Part shown: piece after piece, positions 10,286 to 18,749 of the stretch
Position numbering within the stretch: position 1 is the stretch's first letter
Layout of the letters: each line of letters starts with the position of its first letter
From: Acidipropionibacterium virtanenii
GTDB taxonomy: Bacteria > Actinomycetota > Actinomycetes > Propionibacteriales > Propionibacteriaceae
Reading direction: 5' to 3'
Assembly (NCBI RefSeq): GCF_003325455.1
Contig: NZ_CP025198.1
Span: forward strand, 186,001 to 250,000
Length of the DNA: 64,000 nucleotides
Program-made: the position numbers and the translations under genes
The notes under the pieces: generated by a model
The model's input: only the letters and a program-made list of their open reading frames with translations
What the model was told of the DNA's origin: nothing
Databases searched by the model: none

Positions 10286-11611
10286 ATGACGAGTTCGTTG
10301 ACCGCTCCAGTGCCCGTCGATCCCCGTTTCGACCGGTCGGCCCGATGGCGGGCCGACCGTTTCGGGATGTTCATCCACTGGGGTGCCTACGCGGTGCCCG
10401 CCCGTGGTGAATGGGTCCGCTCCTACGAGCGCATCGGGTTGGACGACTACCGGCCGGCCGTGGAGGCCTTCCGTCCCGACCCCGACTTCGACGCCTGGGC
10501 CGCCACCGCCGCCGCTGCCGGCATGAAGTACGCCGTACTCACAGCCAAGCATCACGACGGTTATGCGCTCTTCGACTCGGAACTGTCGGATTACACGACG
10601 GCCGCCGTGCTGGGCCGTGATCTCGTCTCCGAGTTCCTGGCGGCCTTCCGGGCGCGCGGCATCCGGCTGGGGCTGTACTTCTCGCTGCTGGACTGGGCGC
10701 GCCCCGACTACCCGCACTTCGGCGATCTCCACCACCCGATGCGCGACGCCGAGGAGTTCCGTGATCATGCTCCCGACCTGGCGTCGTACCGGGAGTTCCT
10801 GCACGGCCAGGTGCGCGAGATCTGCTCGAACTACGGGAAGCTGGACGTGCTCTGGTTCGACTTCTCCTATCCCGGGATGGGGCCGCAGGAATGGGGAGCC
10901 GCGGAGCTGATGAGCATGGTCCGGGAGCTCCAGCCCGATGCCGTCCTCGACAACCGTCTGGAGGGGTCGGGCTCCGACCACGGCTCCCTGCTCACCGACG
11001 CCCCGACCCCCTGGTCAGGCGACTTCACCTCCCCGGAGCAGGTGATCCCCGCCGCGCCGATCGTCGATATCCATGGCAGTCCGGTGCCCTGGGAGAGCTG
11101 CCTCACTCTCAACAATCACTGGGGATACTGTCGGTCCGACACCGACTGGAAATCCGCCCCGATGCTCATTCACCGGCTCGTGGAATGCGTCTCCAAGGGC
11201 GGCAACCTGCTGCTCAACGTGGGGCCCGACGCCCGCGGCGCCATTCCCGTCGGGTCGCGGCGGATCCTGGCCCGGATCGGGGAGTGGATGGAGGTCAACT
11301 CGGCGTCGATCCGTGGCTGCGGACCGGCCGGTCTGGGCAAGCCGGACTGGGGGTGGTGGACGGCCGGTCACCAGAAGCTCTACGCCCACGTGATGGAGCC
11401 GCCGATCGGCCCACTGCTGCTCGACGGGCTGGACCGCGACCAGGTGGCGTCGGTGCATCTGCTGGCCGACGGCTCCGAGCTGCCGCTGGTCGACTCCTGG
11501 ACGGTGGTGGGCGGAAGGTCGCGGGCGATGGTCTCCTTCGGGCCGCAACCCGAGTGGAGCTATCCGCTGCCCGATCCCATTGACACGGTGCTGGAGGTCC
11601 GGTTGCGGTGA
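10286..11611 (+). CDS. Alpha-L-fucosidase (glycoside hydrolase family 29)
   Basis: About 441 residues. Hydrolyses alpha-L-fucosyl linkages in glycans. GH29 features are FGMFIHWGAYAVPARGEWV near the N-terminus, AKHHDGYALFDS, the retaining nucleophile region LDVLWFDFSYPG (the Asp of WFD), LNNHWGYC and KGGNLLLNVGPDARG. No signal peptide is seen, so it should act on imported oligosaccharides. ATG 10286 is chosen because GGTGGAGG precedes it at usable distance; ATGs at 10265 and 10277 are in frame. A GH20 hexosaminidase lies 1.3 kb away, which suggests use of fucosylated, GlcNAc-containing glycans. Confidence 0.93.
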   Translation: MTSSLTAPVPVDPRFDRSARWRADRFGMFIHWGAYAVPARGEWVRSYERIGLDDYRPAVEAFRPDPDFDAWAATAAAAGMKYAVLTAKHHDGYALFDSELSDYTTAAVLGRDLVSEFLAAFRARGIRLGLYFSLLDWARPDYPHFGDLHHPMRDAEEFRDHAPDLASYREFLHGQVREICSNYGKLDVLWFDFSYPGMGPQEWGAAELMSMVRELQPDAVLDNRLEGSGSDHGSLLTDAPTPWSGDFTSPEQVIPAAPIVDIHGSPVPWESCLTLNNHWGYCRSDTDWKSAPMLIHRLVECVSKGGNLLLNVGPDARGAIPVGSRRILARIGEWMEVNSASIRGCGPAGLGKPDWGWWTAGHQKLYAHVMEPPIGPLLLDGLDRDQVASVHLLADGSELPLVDSWTVVGGRSRAMVSFGPQPEWSYPLPDPIDTVLEVRLR

Positions 11612-11618
11612 TCCGCGG

Positions 11619-12629
11619 CTACTTGATCCAGGACAGGAACCCCCACCCGTGACGCCTGGGGCCGCCGCCGTGGTTCGAATGGTCGCTTCCGCTGCGGTGG
11701 TTGTAGGAGCGGTTGTTCGAATTGTTCGAGCTTTGGTGACGGTTGTTCGAACTGTGAGAACGATTGTTCGGGCCGTGGACACGGTTATTCGGGGCGTGAG
11801 AATTCGGCCGCTTCGAACGGGATGACGACGATTCTGAATGCTTTTTCGTTGTGGCCTTGGGGCGTTGTCTCGTCTGTTTTTTCGTATGTTGTTTCGCCGT
11901 CGTCCGGCTGGTCTTCTTCGGCGTCGAGGAGGTGGAGCGATGATGCGACGAGCCGGACTTGCCCGAGTGGGATCTCGACGTCGAGTGTTGCTTCTGTCCA
12001 CTCTTCGCGCCGGTGCCGCTGGACCGGCTGGAGGACGTTGCTCCGGCAGCGGCCTTCGAGGGTGCCTTCGCGGTGCCCTTCGACGTGTTCGAGGAGGAGC
12101 CCGGGGCCGGCGCCCCGGTGCTGCCGCTGGCTGCCCCGTCGGTTCTCGGCGTCGATGTCTCGCCGACGGCGGCGCTCTTCGGGCTGCTGGAGAAGTTCCT
12201 GGCGGTTGTGACGGTGAAACTCAGGCCCTTGCGGGGAATGGTGGTCGATCGGCTCACCGACACGTAGTTCCCGGGATCGCTGAGGTTGAACTGGCTGAGC
12301 GCGTCACCGACATTGCGTGCGGTGGTCCATCGCGTGATCGGCGTCCCGTTGAGGTTGATGGTCAGCTTTCGGCCGTAGTCGACGGCGATGTAGGTGCCGT
12401 TGGAAGTTCTGGTGCCGAGCGAGGGCTGGACGGAGTCCCGGCGGTGTACCGAGATGTCCTTGGCCTGGAGGGTCTGCGCGACGGTTCCCGGCTTGACCTT
12501 GGTCTGCTGGATCACACCGTCGACACTGATGACGACACTGTTCCAGTTGAGGGTCTTGGCCAGTGCGAGAGTCCCCGTGGCGGTGAGCGCGACGGAGACG
12601 GCAACAGCGGCGGACACTATCCTGGTCAA
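11619..12629 (-). CDS. Secreted DUF348 wall protein with basic Ser/Asn/His-rich tail (RpfB-like N-terminus without Rpf domain)
   Basis: 336 residues from a TTG start with GAGGAAG seven bases upstream. The N-terminus (about 1-24) is a signal peptide. Residues 30-120 contain two DUF348 (YabE/RpfB-type) repeats: VVISVDGVIQQTKVKPGTVAQTL and KLTINLNGTPI...ARNVGDAL. In RpfB-type resuscitation factors these are followed by G5 and a lytic transglycosylase domain. Here the rest is low-complexity, very basic Ser/Thr/Lys/Arg/His sequence with repeated NNR units (APNNR, GPNNR, SSNNR). The product is probably exported and wall- or DNA-associated. It may be a degenerate or repurposed RpfB relative. Confidence 0.75.
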   Translation of the reverse strand: MTRIVSAAVAVSVALTATGTLALAKTLNWNSVVISVDGVIQQTKVKPGTVAQTLQAKDISVHRRDSVQPSLGTRTSNGTYIAVDYGRKLTINLNGTPITRWTTARNVGDALSQFNLSDPGNYVSVSRSTTIPRKGLSFTVTTARNFSSSPKSAAVGETSTPRTDGAASGSTGAPAPGSSSNTSKGTAKAPSKAAAGATSSSRSSGTGAKSGQKQHSTSRSHSGKSGSSHHRSTSSTPKKTSRTTAKQHTKKQTRQRPKATTKKHSESSSSRSKRPNSHAPNNRVHGPNNRSHSSNNRHQSSNNSNNRSYNHRSGSDHSNHGGGPRRHGWGFLSWIK

Positions 12630-12693
12630 TTCAACTTCCTCGACATCGGGGTGAGCTCACCGCACCTGCAGACGTGTCGGATCGGTGTTCTCG

Positions 12694-12765
12694 GTGGGCC
12701 AATGGCCCACTCAGCTTACGGTATCCGAGGGGTCGAACATGAAAATTGTTCAGAATTTGTTCAGA
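12694..12765. promoter_or_regulatory. Palindrome and 11-bp-phased direct repeats in a divergent intergenic region
   Basis: The 289-bp gap between the divergent DUF348 and GH20 genes holds GTGGGCCA-A-TGGCCCAC (12694-12710, 8-bp arms) and two copies of TTGTTCAGA at 12746 and 12757. An 11-bp offset is the spacing used by OmpR-family dimers on DNA. The A/T-rich stretch around the repeats could be a promoter. No regulator is assigned. Confidence 0.45.
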
Positions 12766-12918
12766 GCGAACCCGACCCGTCCGACTTGAGCCGCCTGGTG
12801 GTGCCGGCGGTCGCAGACGTGACCCGCCCGACCTGACCCGCCCGGTGGGGGCAGCGAGCCCTGGCGAGCGTGGGGGCGGTCGTCCGCCGCTTCAACAGGC
12901 GCGTGATGTACTGACGTC

Positions 12919-14538
12919 ATGCCTCCTCACAGCCCTGTCACCGCTGCCAGCCGGATCACGGGCATCGTTCCCCGTCCGCGCCACCTGGAGGTCGAGGACG
13001 GGCCTGGATGTGCCCTCACTCCGGGGTCGCGGATCATAGGTGATGAAGCCCTGGCCGGGGCCGTCCGGCGGGTCCTCTCGGAGGCCACCGGATTGGCGCT
13101 GAGCCTGGCCGAGGAGCCCTCGCAGGCCCCTGGTATCGCTGTGGCCCTCGACCTCGGCCTGCCCGAGGAGGGGTACACGATCCAGGTCGCCGCGGAAGGA
13201 GTCAGCATCGCCGCGGGCAGCGAGCGGGGTGCCGTGTGGGCCGCTCAGGTGCTGCGCCAGCTGCTGGGCCCCGACGCCTTCCTCCCCGGCGCGCAGAGCA
13301 CCCGGTGGGAGCTTCCCGCGGTCCGCATCGTCGATGCGCCGTCATGGGGCTGGCGCGGCTGCATGCTCGACGTGGGCCGTCACTTCATGCCGATCCGCCG
13401 TGTGATGGATTTCGTCGAGCTGCTCAGTCAGCTGCGCGTCAACACGCTGGTGCTGCACCTCACAGAGGATCAGGGGTGGCGTTTCCAGAGCCTCTCTCAC
13501 CCGGGTCTCACCGAGCTCGGATCGTGGCGACTCGAGTCGATCAATCCGTATCACGGCGCCGACGGCACCCCCCACGGCGGCTTCTACACCCAGAACCAGC
13601 TGCGTCACCTGGTGCACTTCGCAGATCAGTACGGCATCACCGTCGTCCCCGAGCTCGAATTCCCCGGCCACGCCGCCGCCGCCCTGAGAGCCGAGCCCTC
13701 TCTGGCGGTTCCCGGACGCGTGCCCGGCCAGGTGCGCACCGAGTACGGGATCAGCGACGATGTGCTCAACATGTCCGAGGACGCGCTCCAGTTCGTCGCC
13801 GACATCTGGACCGAGGTGCTCGACATCTTCGACTCGAAGTATGTGGCGATCGGCGGCGACGAGGCCCCGGTGACCCAGTGGGTCTCCTCGCCCGAGATCG
13901 CCCGGCGGGCCGCCGAGCTGGGCACTGTCCCAGAGAAGCTGCAGCACTGGTTCACCGGATGGCTGCGCGACTGGCTGGTCGAGCGCGGACGCATCCCGGT
14001 CGGATGGGACGAGGTGATCGACGACGGGCCGGTCGACGGCCTGGTGTGCGCGGCATGGCGTCCCGGCGACGCCGCCGTCCGGGCGCTGAGAGGAGGCATG
14101 GAGGCGATCCTGGCGCCGACGTCGCACACCTATCTGGACTACTACCAGTCCGAGGATCCTCAGGAGCGCTACTCCATCGGGTCGCTGACCACCCTGGACG
14201 ACGCCATCTCGTTCGATCCGCTGGACGTGGTGGTGGGGTGTACCGGCGAGGAGCGGAGCCGCGTGCTGGGCACTCAGTTCCAGCTGTGGAGCGAGTACAT
14301 GGACACTATGGAGGAGGTCGAGTACATGGCCTTCCCACGCGCCATCGCACTGGCCGAGGCGGCCTGGGGCAGGCCCGACGGGATGGACGCCGAGGCGGTG
14401 CGGGCGCGTGTCGCCGCCCACATGGACCGGCTGGAGGCAGCCGGGGTCAATGTGAGGCCGCTCGACGGGCCGCACCCCTGGCAGCTCGGCGGCAATGGGC
14501 GGCGGCGTCGCCCCCCGAAAGAGAATCAGGCCTGGTGA
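12919..14538 (+). CDS. Beta-N-acetylhexosaminidase (glycoside hydrolase family 20)
   Basis: 539 residues. Removes terminal GlcNAc/GalNAc. The GH20b N-terminal domain (about 10-140) is followed by the catalytic barrel. Barrel landmarks are GWRGCMLDVGRHFMPI, LNTLVLHLTEDQGWR-like text (here VNTLVLHLTEDQGWRF), VVPELEFPGHAAA, the catalytic Asp-Glu in VAIGGDEAP, and WSEYMDT with AEAAWG near the end. No signal peptide is evident, which suggests cytoplasmic action on imported chitobiose or host-type oligosaccharides. Its stop overlaps the start of the next gene (GTGA), so the two should be translated together. Confidence 0.93.
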   Translation: MPPHSPVTAASRITGIVPRPRHLEVEDGPGCALTPGSRIIGDEALAGAVRRVLSEATGLALSLAEEPSQAPGIAVALDLGLPEEGYTIQVAAEGVSIAAGSERGAVWAAQVLRQLLGPDAFLPGAQSTRWELPAVRIVDAPSWGWRGCMLDVGRHFMPIRRVMDFVELLSQLRVNTLVLHLTEDQGWRFQSLSHPGLTELGSWRLESINPYHGADGTPHGGFYTQNQLRHLVHFADQYGITVVPELEFPGHAAAALRAEPSLAVPGRVPGQVRTEYGISDDVLNMSEDALQFVADIWTEVLDIFDSKYVAIGGDEAPVTQWVSSPEIARRAAELGTVPEKLQHWFTGWLRDWLVERGRIPVGWDEVIDDGPVDGLVCAAWRPGDAAVRALRGGMEAILAPTSHTYLDYYQSEDPQERYSIGSLTTLDDAISFDPLDVVVGCTGEERSRVLGTQFQLWSEYMDTMEEVEYMAFPRAIALAEAAWGRPDGMDAEAVRARVAAHMDRLEAAGVNVRPLDGPHPWQLGGNGRRRRPPKENQAW

Positions 14539-15512
14539 GCACCATGATCAAATTTCCTGAGCTGAGCGATGTGCTGAATCTGGTCGGGCTGGGCGCAGAT
14601 CTGAGGGCTCCCACTCTGAGGACTCTCGAGGCGGTGTCCGGCAACCGGATGGCGTCCGCGCGGGCCGAGGAGATGGCCGGGCTGATCCGCAGGCGGATCG
14701 GGCGCTTCTCCGGGCAGAAGACCTTCCTCACCGAGGCGGACCGGGCGGGGATCCCGGTTGCCGGGGCGGCGACCGCCACTGCTGAACGGGCCGGTGAGGT
14801 CGAGGGCGCCGTCCCGCTGGCCGCCATGATCGAGACCGCTCCCGATGTGGCCGAGCACTGGAGGGGGATCGGCTACCCGGAACAGGTGATAGCCGAGACC
14901 CTGTGCGATCTGGGCCGCCAGGTGCGCAAGACGATGGCGGTGACCGGGCGGTTCGGGTTCGGCCAGGCCGACTGGATCGAGATGATCTGGCGCGGAGGGT
15001 TCGCTCAGCTGGGACGGCTCCAGTTCGAGATCACCCGGTCGACTCTCGGGGCGCCGGACGCCGGCGACGGGCAGGAGGGCGATGCCGAGAAGGGCCCGCT
15101 CGTGCTGTCCACCCATATCGCACCGATCGGATCGCTGAGCCCCGACGTCGTCGACGACTCGCTGGGGCGGGCCCGCGGATTCTTCACCGGGCACTTCCCC
15201 GAACTGGCGACCGAGGAGGGCACCTTCGGGCGGGCCGTCTGCCACTCCTGGCTGCTGGACGCCGATCTCATGGGGCGGATGCCGGGCTCCAACATGGATC
15301 TTTTCGCACGGCGATGGACGGTGTGGGACCGTCCTGTTTCTGATGGCTCGGGGATCTTCTTCGGTTTCGACCGGCCCTTCTCCGACGGCGAGCGGATCGG
15401 CGAAATCCTCGACAACCTGCCCTACGACACCCGCCTGCACCGCGCCATGATCGATCTGTGGCGGGCAGGCGGCCACGTCCACAACTGTTCGGGGTGGCTG
15501 GAGCTGCCGTGA
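14535..15512 (+). CDS. GNAT-like acyltransferase domain protein
   Basis: 325 residues from a GTG overlapping the hexosaminidase stop; an ATG three codons later (14544) is the alternative. The sequence resembles the actinobacterial acyltransferase-domain family that has an N-terminal helical part and a GNAT-like C-terminal part. Landmarks are WIEMIWRGGFAQLGRLQFEI, LSTHIAPIGSLSPDVVDDSL, FFTGHFPE and VCHSWLLDADL. The family commonly sits beside glycoside hydrolases. Substrate unknown; coupling with GH20 suggests acylation of an amino sugar or glycan breakdown product. No transmembrane segment. Confidence 0.7.
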   Translation: MSTMIKFPELSDVLNLVGLGADLRAPTLRTLEAVSGNRMASARAEEMAGLIRRRIGRFSGQKTFLTEADRAGIPVAGAATATAERAGEVEGAVPLAAMIETAPDVAEHWRGIGYPEQVIAETLCDLGRQVRKTMAVTGRFGFGQADWIEMIWRGGFAQLGRLQFEITRSTLGAPDAGDGQEGDAEKGPLVLSTHIAPIGSLSPDVVDDSLGRARGFFTGHFPELATEEGTFGRAVCHSWLLDADLMGRMPGSNMDLFARRWTVWDRPVSDGSGIFFGFDRPFSDGERIGEILDNLPYDTRLHRAMIDLWRAGGHVHNCSGWLELP

Positions 15513-15745
15513 TGAGTGGTGCGGGGGTCGGTGGGGGAGACCTGCTCGATCCTCGAGATTGACGAGGACTCCTTCGAGGATTGACCCGAGTGGAGGAGTG
15601 TCCAGGATGATGCCCTTTCGACGTGTCACGCTTGCTCGCGAGGGATGGTGTCCAGCCAGGACAGCTGGGTCCTGGGTCGCTTGCGGAACAGGGTCGGCGG
15701 GGCGTTGGTGAACGGAACTCTCTTGCTTGACACGGCAGATCTGAC

Positions 15746-17374
15746 TCAGGCGATGAGAGGTTCCTGCTTTGTGGATTCCGGGAGGAAGCTCTTCCCCGGT
15801 CCTGCATCGGACCGTCTCTTGTCCACCTCTGGAGCAGAGTCCTCCCCTATTCCGTCGCGTTCTCTCATGGTCATCCCCTCTGGTTCCACGGCCTCCTCCA
15901 GCTGAGCAGAGCTCTCCTCCGGGTCCGGTCTTCCCGGTGGGAGGTCGTGGCGGAGGCGTCGGGGTGGGTGGACCTGGGGTTTCCCGGTGTCGGGGTCGAA
16001 GGTGATGCGCCATTGGTCGGCTGCGGGGTCGTACCGGTGGGGTTCGACCACGCCGTGGTGCCGCCTGCACAGAAGGGCGAGGTTGTCCAGGGAGGTGGCC
16101 CCGCCGGCCCACCAGGGGATGATGTGGTGAGCCTGACAGGCCCCTGCGGGAACGGTGCAGCCCGGGAAGATGCAGCCGGAGTCCCGCAGGGCCAGGGCCT
16201 TGCGGATCTGGGGTATCACGAGCCGGTGTTCCCGGCCCACATCCAGGATCTCTGACTGGTCTCCGAGGACCAGGGGAAGGACTCCGGCGTCGCAGCAGGC
16301 CAGACGCACCTGCGAGGCAGACACGTCCTGGCCGGATTCGGTGGTGCCGGTCAGGGCGGTGCGCAGGCGGGCCGCCGACACCTCATCCAGCACCGTCCCG
16401 TCGGGGCGGGTACCGGTGGCCGCCGCCTCCACAGCCAGCTGCAGGAGCTTTGTGTAGTCGAGGGTGACGACGACCCGCGGCGCCTCACCGCCGGCGACCG
16501 GGATCTGTCCCTGGTCCTGGAGAACGGCGACCATGTCGGTCAGGGCGTCGGCCTGGCGCTGGGCGGTGGTGCGGGACTCCCGCTCCCCCAGGGCCGTCCG
16601 TGCGGCGAAGTACTGGCCGGCGCTCAGTTCCCCGGAGGTCTTCTGCGCCTTGAGGTTCTCCAGCTCCCGGCGTTCGTCGCCGCGTCCGCGTTCCACGCAG
16701 GCCTGCACGACCTTGCGGAGCAGGTCTCCCTCGGTTTGGGGTAGCTGTCCGAAGAAGCGGACCGATCCCTGGCCGGTGTCGGTGAAGGTGAGGTAGCGCT
16801 CGCGGACGGCTTGGCGCCTGCGGCGTTCGGCCTCGGCGGCCTTCTGGTCGGCGGTCGGGGCCAGGCCGGGGGCGACCTGGCCCAGCACCTTGTCAGCACT
16901 GCGGCTGATCTGGCGGGTGGTGGCCCCGCTGGCGGCCTGGTCGAGCAGCACGCCGGACGCAGCACTCCGCTGCGCCTCGGTCATCTCGGTCAGGGGCATC
17001 TCGCGCAGCACGGCGCCGGCTGCGGCGGCCTTGCCGGGGGACACGGTTCCGGCCAGGGCGGCGTCGCGCACCCGGGGGTCGACGGTGATCCGGCTGGCCT
17101 GGTGCACCAGGCCGGTGGCCTCCGATGAGCTGCGTCCTTCGGTGACGGCCAGGTAGTCGCTCAGGGGTGTCCCGGTGGTCTTCTCGGTGGCCCCTGTTCT
17201 GGCCACCAGGTCGGTATAGACGGCGGCCAGGGCCACCATCCGGTCGGCGAGGGCCCGGGCCCGTCTCATCGCGGCGACCTTCTGGGTGTCGGGCATCCGG
17301 GAGTCGCCGGTGTGGTCGATGGCGTCCAGCGCCTGTTCGATCACCCCGCTGAGTTCCCAGAAGTCTCGTTCCAT
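15746..17374 (-). CDS. DUF222 / HNH endonuclease domain protein (13E12-type)
   Basis: 542 residues. The N-terminal DUF222 region (about 10-330) is Ala/Arg-rich and helical. It is followed by an HNH nuclease motif near residue 410-455: SGCIFPGCTVPAGACQAHHI, then WAGGATSLDNLALLCRRHH, with the metal-ligand His pair and the Asn. This is the multicopy 13E12 family of actinobacteria, often regarded as selfish or recombination-linked. The last 60 residues are acidic and low-complexity. The upstream gap is unusually A/T-rich for this genome, which is consistent with an accessory island shared with the hic locus. Confidence 0.9.
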   Translation of the reverse strand: MERDFWELSGVIEQALDAIDHTGDSRMPDTQKVAAMRRARALADRMVALAAVYTDLVARTGATEKTTGTPLSDYLAVTEGRSSSEATGLVHQASRITVDPRVRDAALAGTVSPGKAAAAGAVLREMPLTEMTEAQRSAASGVLLDQAASGATTRQISRSADKVLGQVAPGLAPTADQKAAEAERRRRQAVRERYLTFTDTGQGSVRFFGQLPQTEGDLLRKVVQACVERGRGDERRELENLKAQKTSGELSAGQYFAARTALGERESRTTAQRQADALTDMVAVLQDQGQIPVAGGEAPRVVVTLDYTKLLQLAVEAAATGTRPDGTVLDEVSAARLRTALTGTTESGQDVSASQVRLACCDAGVLPLVLGDQSEILDVGREHRLVIPQIRKALALRDSGCIFPGCTVPAGACQAHHIIPWWAGGATSLDNLALLCRRHHGVVEPHRYDPAADQWRITFDPDTGKPQVHPPRRLRHDLPPGRPDPEESSAQLEEAVEPEGMTMRERDGIGEDSAPEVDKRRSDAGPGKSFLPESTKQEPLIA

Positions 17375-17782
17375 GGAGCAACTCTAAACGATGTGAACGC
17401 CATATACCAGATCTTGAATCTAAAAAATAGCGGTTCAGATTCTCGGTGTTTTCTTAGCGATTCCCACCTCACATCCCTGAATCGGTCGGGTCCGGGGCGC
17501 GACAGATTTCGGGCCGGCGAGAGGTTCTCCACGTTGCGCCTGAAATACCACTGCCATCGTGGGGATTCTCTCGTCGATCACGCCTGATCCCAGAGGATCC
17601 ACGTCTACCAGAGACCGCTGACAGAAACTGTCCGGACCCGTACCCCGGCCTTGGGCTGGATCCACCCCTCGATCTGGGGCTCGATGCCCTGGGGTCCCGC
17701 GAACACGTCGAGCTTCTCGCCGCGTGCCTCCTCGAGGATCGCGCTCGTAGCGATCAGCCCGTCCCCGGACGCCGAAGGAGCT
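17375..17782. other. Gene-poor, partly A/T-rich gap with a possible coding remnant
   Basis: The first 100 bp before the DUF222 start are A/T-rich (CTAAAAAATAGC...) and could hold its promoter. From about 17790 down to a TAG at 17605, a minus-strand frame reads GLIATSAILEEARGEKLDVF and AGPQGIEPQIEGWIQP with high third-position GC but no start codon. It looks like the 3' remnant of a deleted gene. No family is recognised. Confidence 0.4.
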
Positions 17783-18115
17783 TCACTCCCCGGCCAGGCG
17801 AGAGGCCACCAGCCTATTCAGTGAGACGTGCTGTTCGGCCGCCTCAATGGCGAGCTGCCGGTGCTCTTCCGGGGGGATGCGGACCATGAAATTCCCGGAG
17901 TAGACCCGGACGCCCAGGGGCACGGGCAGTTCTTCATGGTTGTGAGCCATGTCGCCCATGACGTCGACGACGAGTCGCTGGATGCCTTCGAACGCCTCGT
18001 GGGAGCTGGCCGCCAGCCATGACAACGATGGGAACTCGGCCACAGTCGCCAGGTACTCCTCGTCCTCGGCCGACCAGCGCACCCGATAGCTGTAGTGGTC
18101 ACTGATGATGGGCAT
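17783..18115 (-). CDS. hicB: HicB-family antitoxin
   Basis: 110 residues, with GGAGGAGG just before the ATG. The N-terminal part (YSYRVRWSAEDEEYLATVAEFPSLSWLAAS) is the degenerate RNase H-like HicB fold. The C-terminal part (FMVRIPPEEHRQLAIEAAEQ, then NRLVASRL) is a ribbon-helix-helix DNA-binding domain. HicB neutralises the HicA mRNA-interferase and represses the operon. The partner immediately upstream is broken, so this antitoxin is probably a surviving orphan. It might still repress its own promoter or counter a HicA elsewhere. Confidence 0.88.
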   Translation of the reverse strand: MPIISDHYSYRVRWSAEDEEYLATVAEFPSLSWLAASSHEAFEGIQRLVVDVMGDMAHNHEELPVPLGVRVYSGNFMVRIPPEEHRQLAIEAAEQHVSLNRLVASRLAGE

Positions 18116-18116
18116 T

Positions 18117-18383
18117 GGTCCTCCTCCACGAGCTTGTCGATCGCTGCCAGCACCTGGCGTACCCGGTAGGCCTTCGCCGAACCGTCATCGTTCTGAATAT
18201 TGACTCTCGGGTCACCCGGCCACGGAGTCTTGTAGACCCGGTGGGAGGTTCCCCCTGGCGGGGTGGCCCGAAATATGTGCTCGGCCGCCCAGACACCCAT
18301 CATGTCGGTCAGCCAGACGATGCGTCGTTCCTCATCATCTTCTCCTCGAACTGCCGCAACTGCCTGGCCTCCCAGGTCATCAT
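18117..18383 (-). pseudogene. hicA: HicA-like toxin, frameshifted remnant
   Basis: Directly upstream of hicB on the same strand. Three pieces line up with intact HicA-like toxins. The first is MMTWEARQLRQFEEKMM from ATG 18383. After two in-frame stops, STYFGPPRQ follows in the same frame. The third is GTSHRVYKTPWPGDPRVNIQ, then AKAYRVRQVLAAIDKL, in the -1 frame. The last shift falls in a run of five Gs (18251-18255 on the plus strand shows five Cs), where six would restore the frame. The final piece also has no stop of its own before hicB. The toxin is therefore inactivated, or would need sequencing error correction at more than one place. Confidence 0.75.
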
Positions 18384-18749
18384 GACGGTTCCGGCAGCCT
18401 GCGCGATCTGGCCAATGCGGCTTATCGGATACCGGAGGTCGTGGTGGCACCATGTGCCTCAACGGGAAGTAGCATCCACCTTCATGAGATGTATGGACAT
18501 GGTGAAGCACCATTCCTGATGGTGCGGCTCATTGGCGTAGCTGGAAAATTCTCAGCCCGCCGTCGTCTGGGCGGCGCTGCGTCGCGGCCAGGACGCCAAG
18601 CGCAGGCGAATTTTTGTCGAGTTGATGCGAAATGACGGGCATCAAGTCGACAGGGCTTCGGGGCCGTCCTCACATTCCCCGGCGCTCGGCCGTCCGCCCC
18701 GGCTCACAGTCAGCCTGACACAGGGGGGCGCTGCGGGCAGACTGTCCCC
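18384..18749. other. Gap without a supported gene
   Basis: 366 bp between the hicA remnant and the response regulator. It contains the family B palindrome at 18615-18652. The rest shows no frame with convincing protein text. The response-regulator promoter should lie after about 18655. Confidence 0.5.
18615..18652. repeat. Inverted repeat, family B copy 2
   Basis: TGTCGAGTTGATGC (18615-18628), loop GAAATGACGG, then GCATCAAGTCGACA (18639-18652). The 14-bp arms have one mismatch. Stem and loop match copy 1 at 1424-1467. It lies upstream of the response regulator and far from any intact 3' end, although the hicA/hicB region has decayed. Confidence 0.8.

Noticed and set aside
9479-10981. 500-codon minus-strand frame across the Panacea and fucosidase genes
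   Set aside because: Low-complexity antisense product without domains; the plus strand holds both recognised families.
15513-15745. Insertion-sequence remnant after the acyltransferase gene
   Set aside because: The stretch has small repeated GAGGA/TCGAGGATTGA pieces, but no transposase text, terminal inverted repeats or target duplication could be made out.
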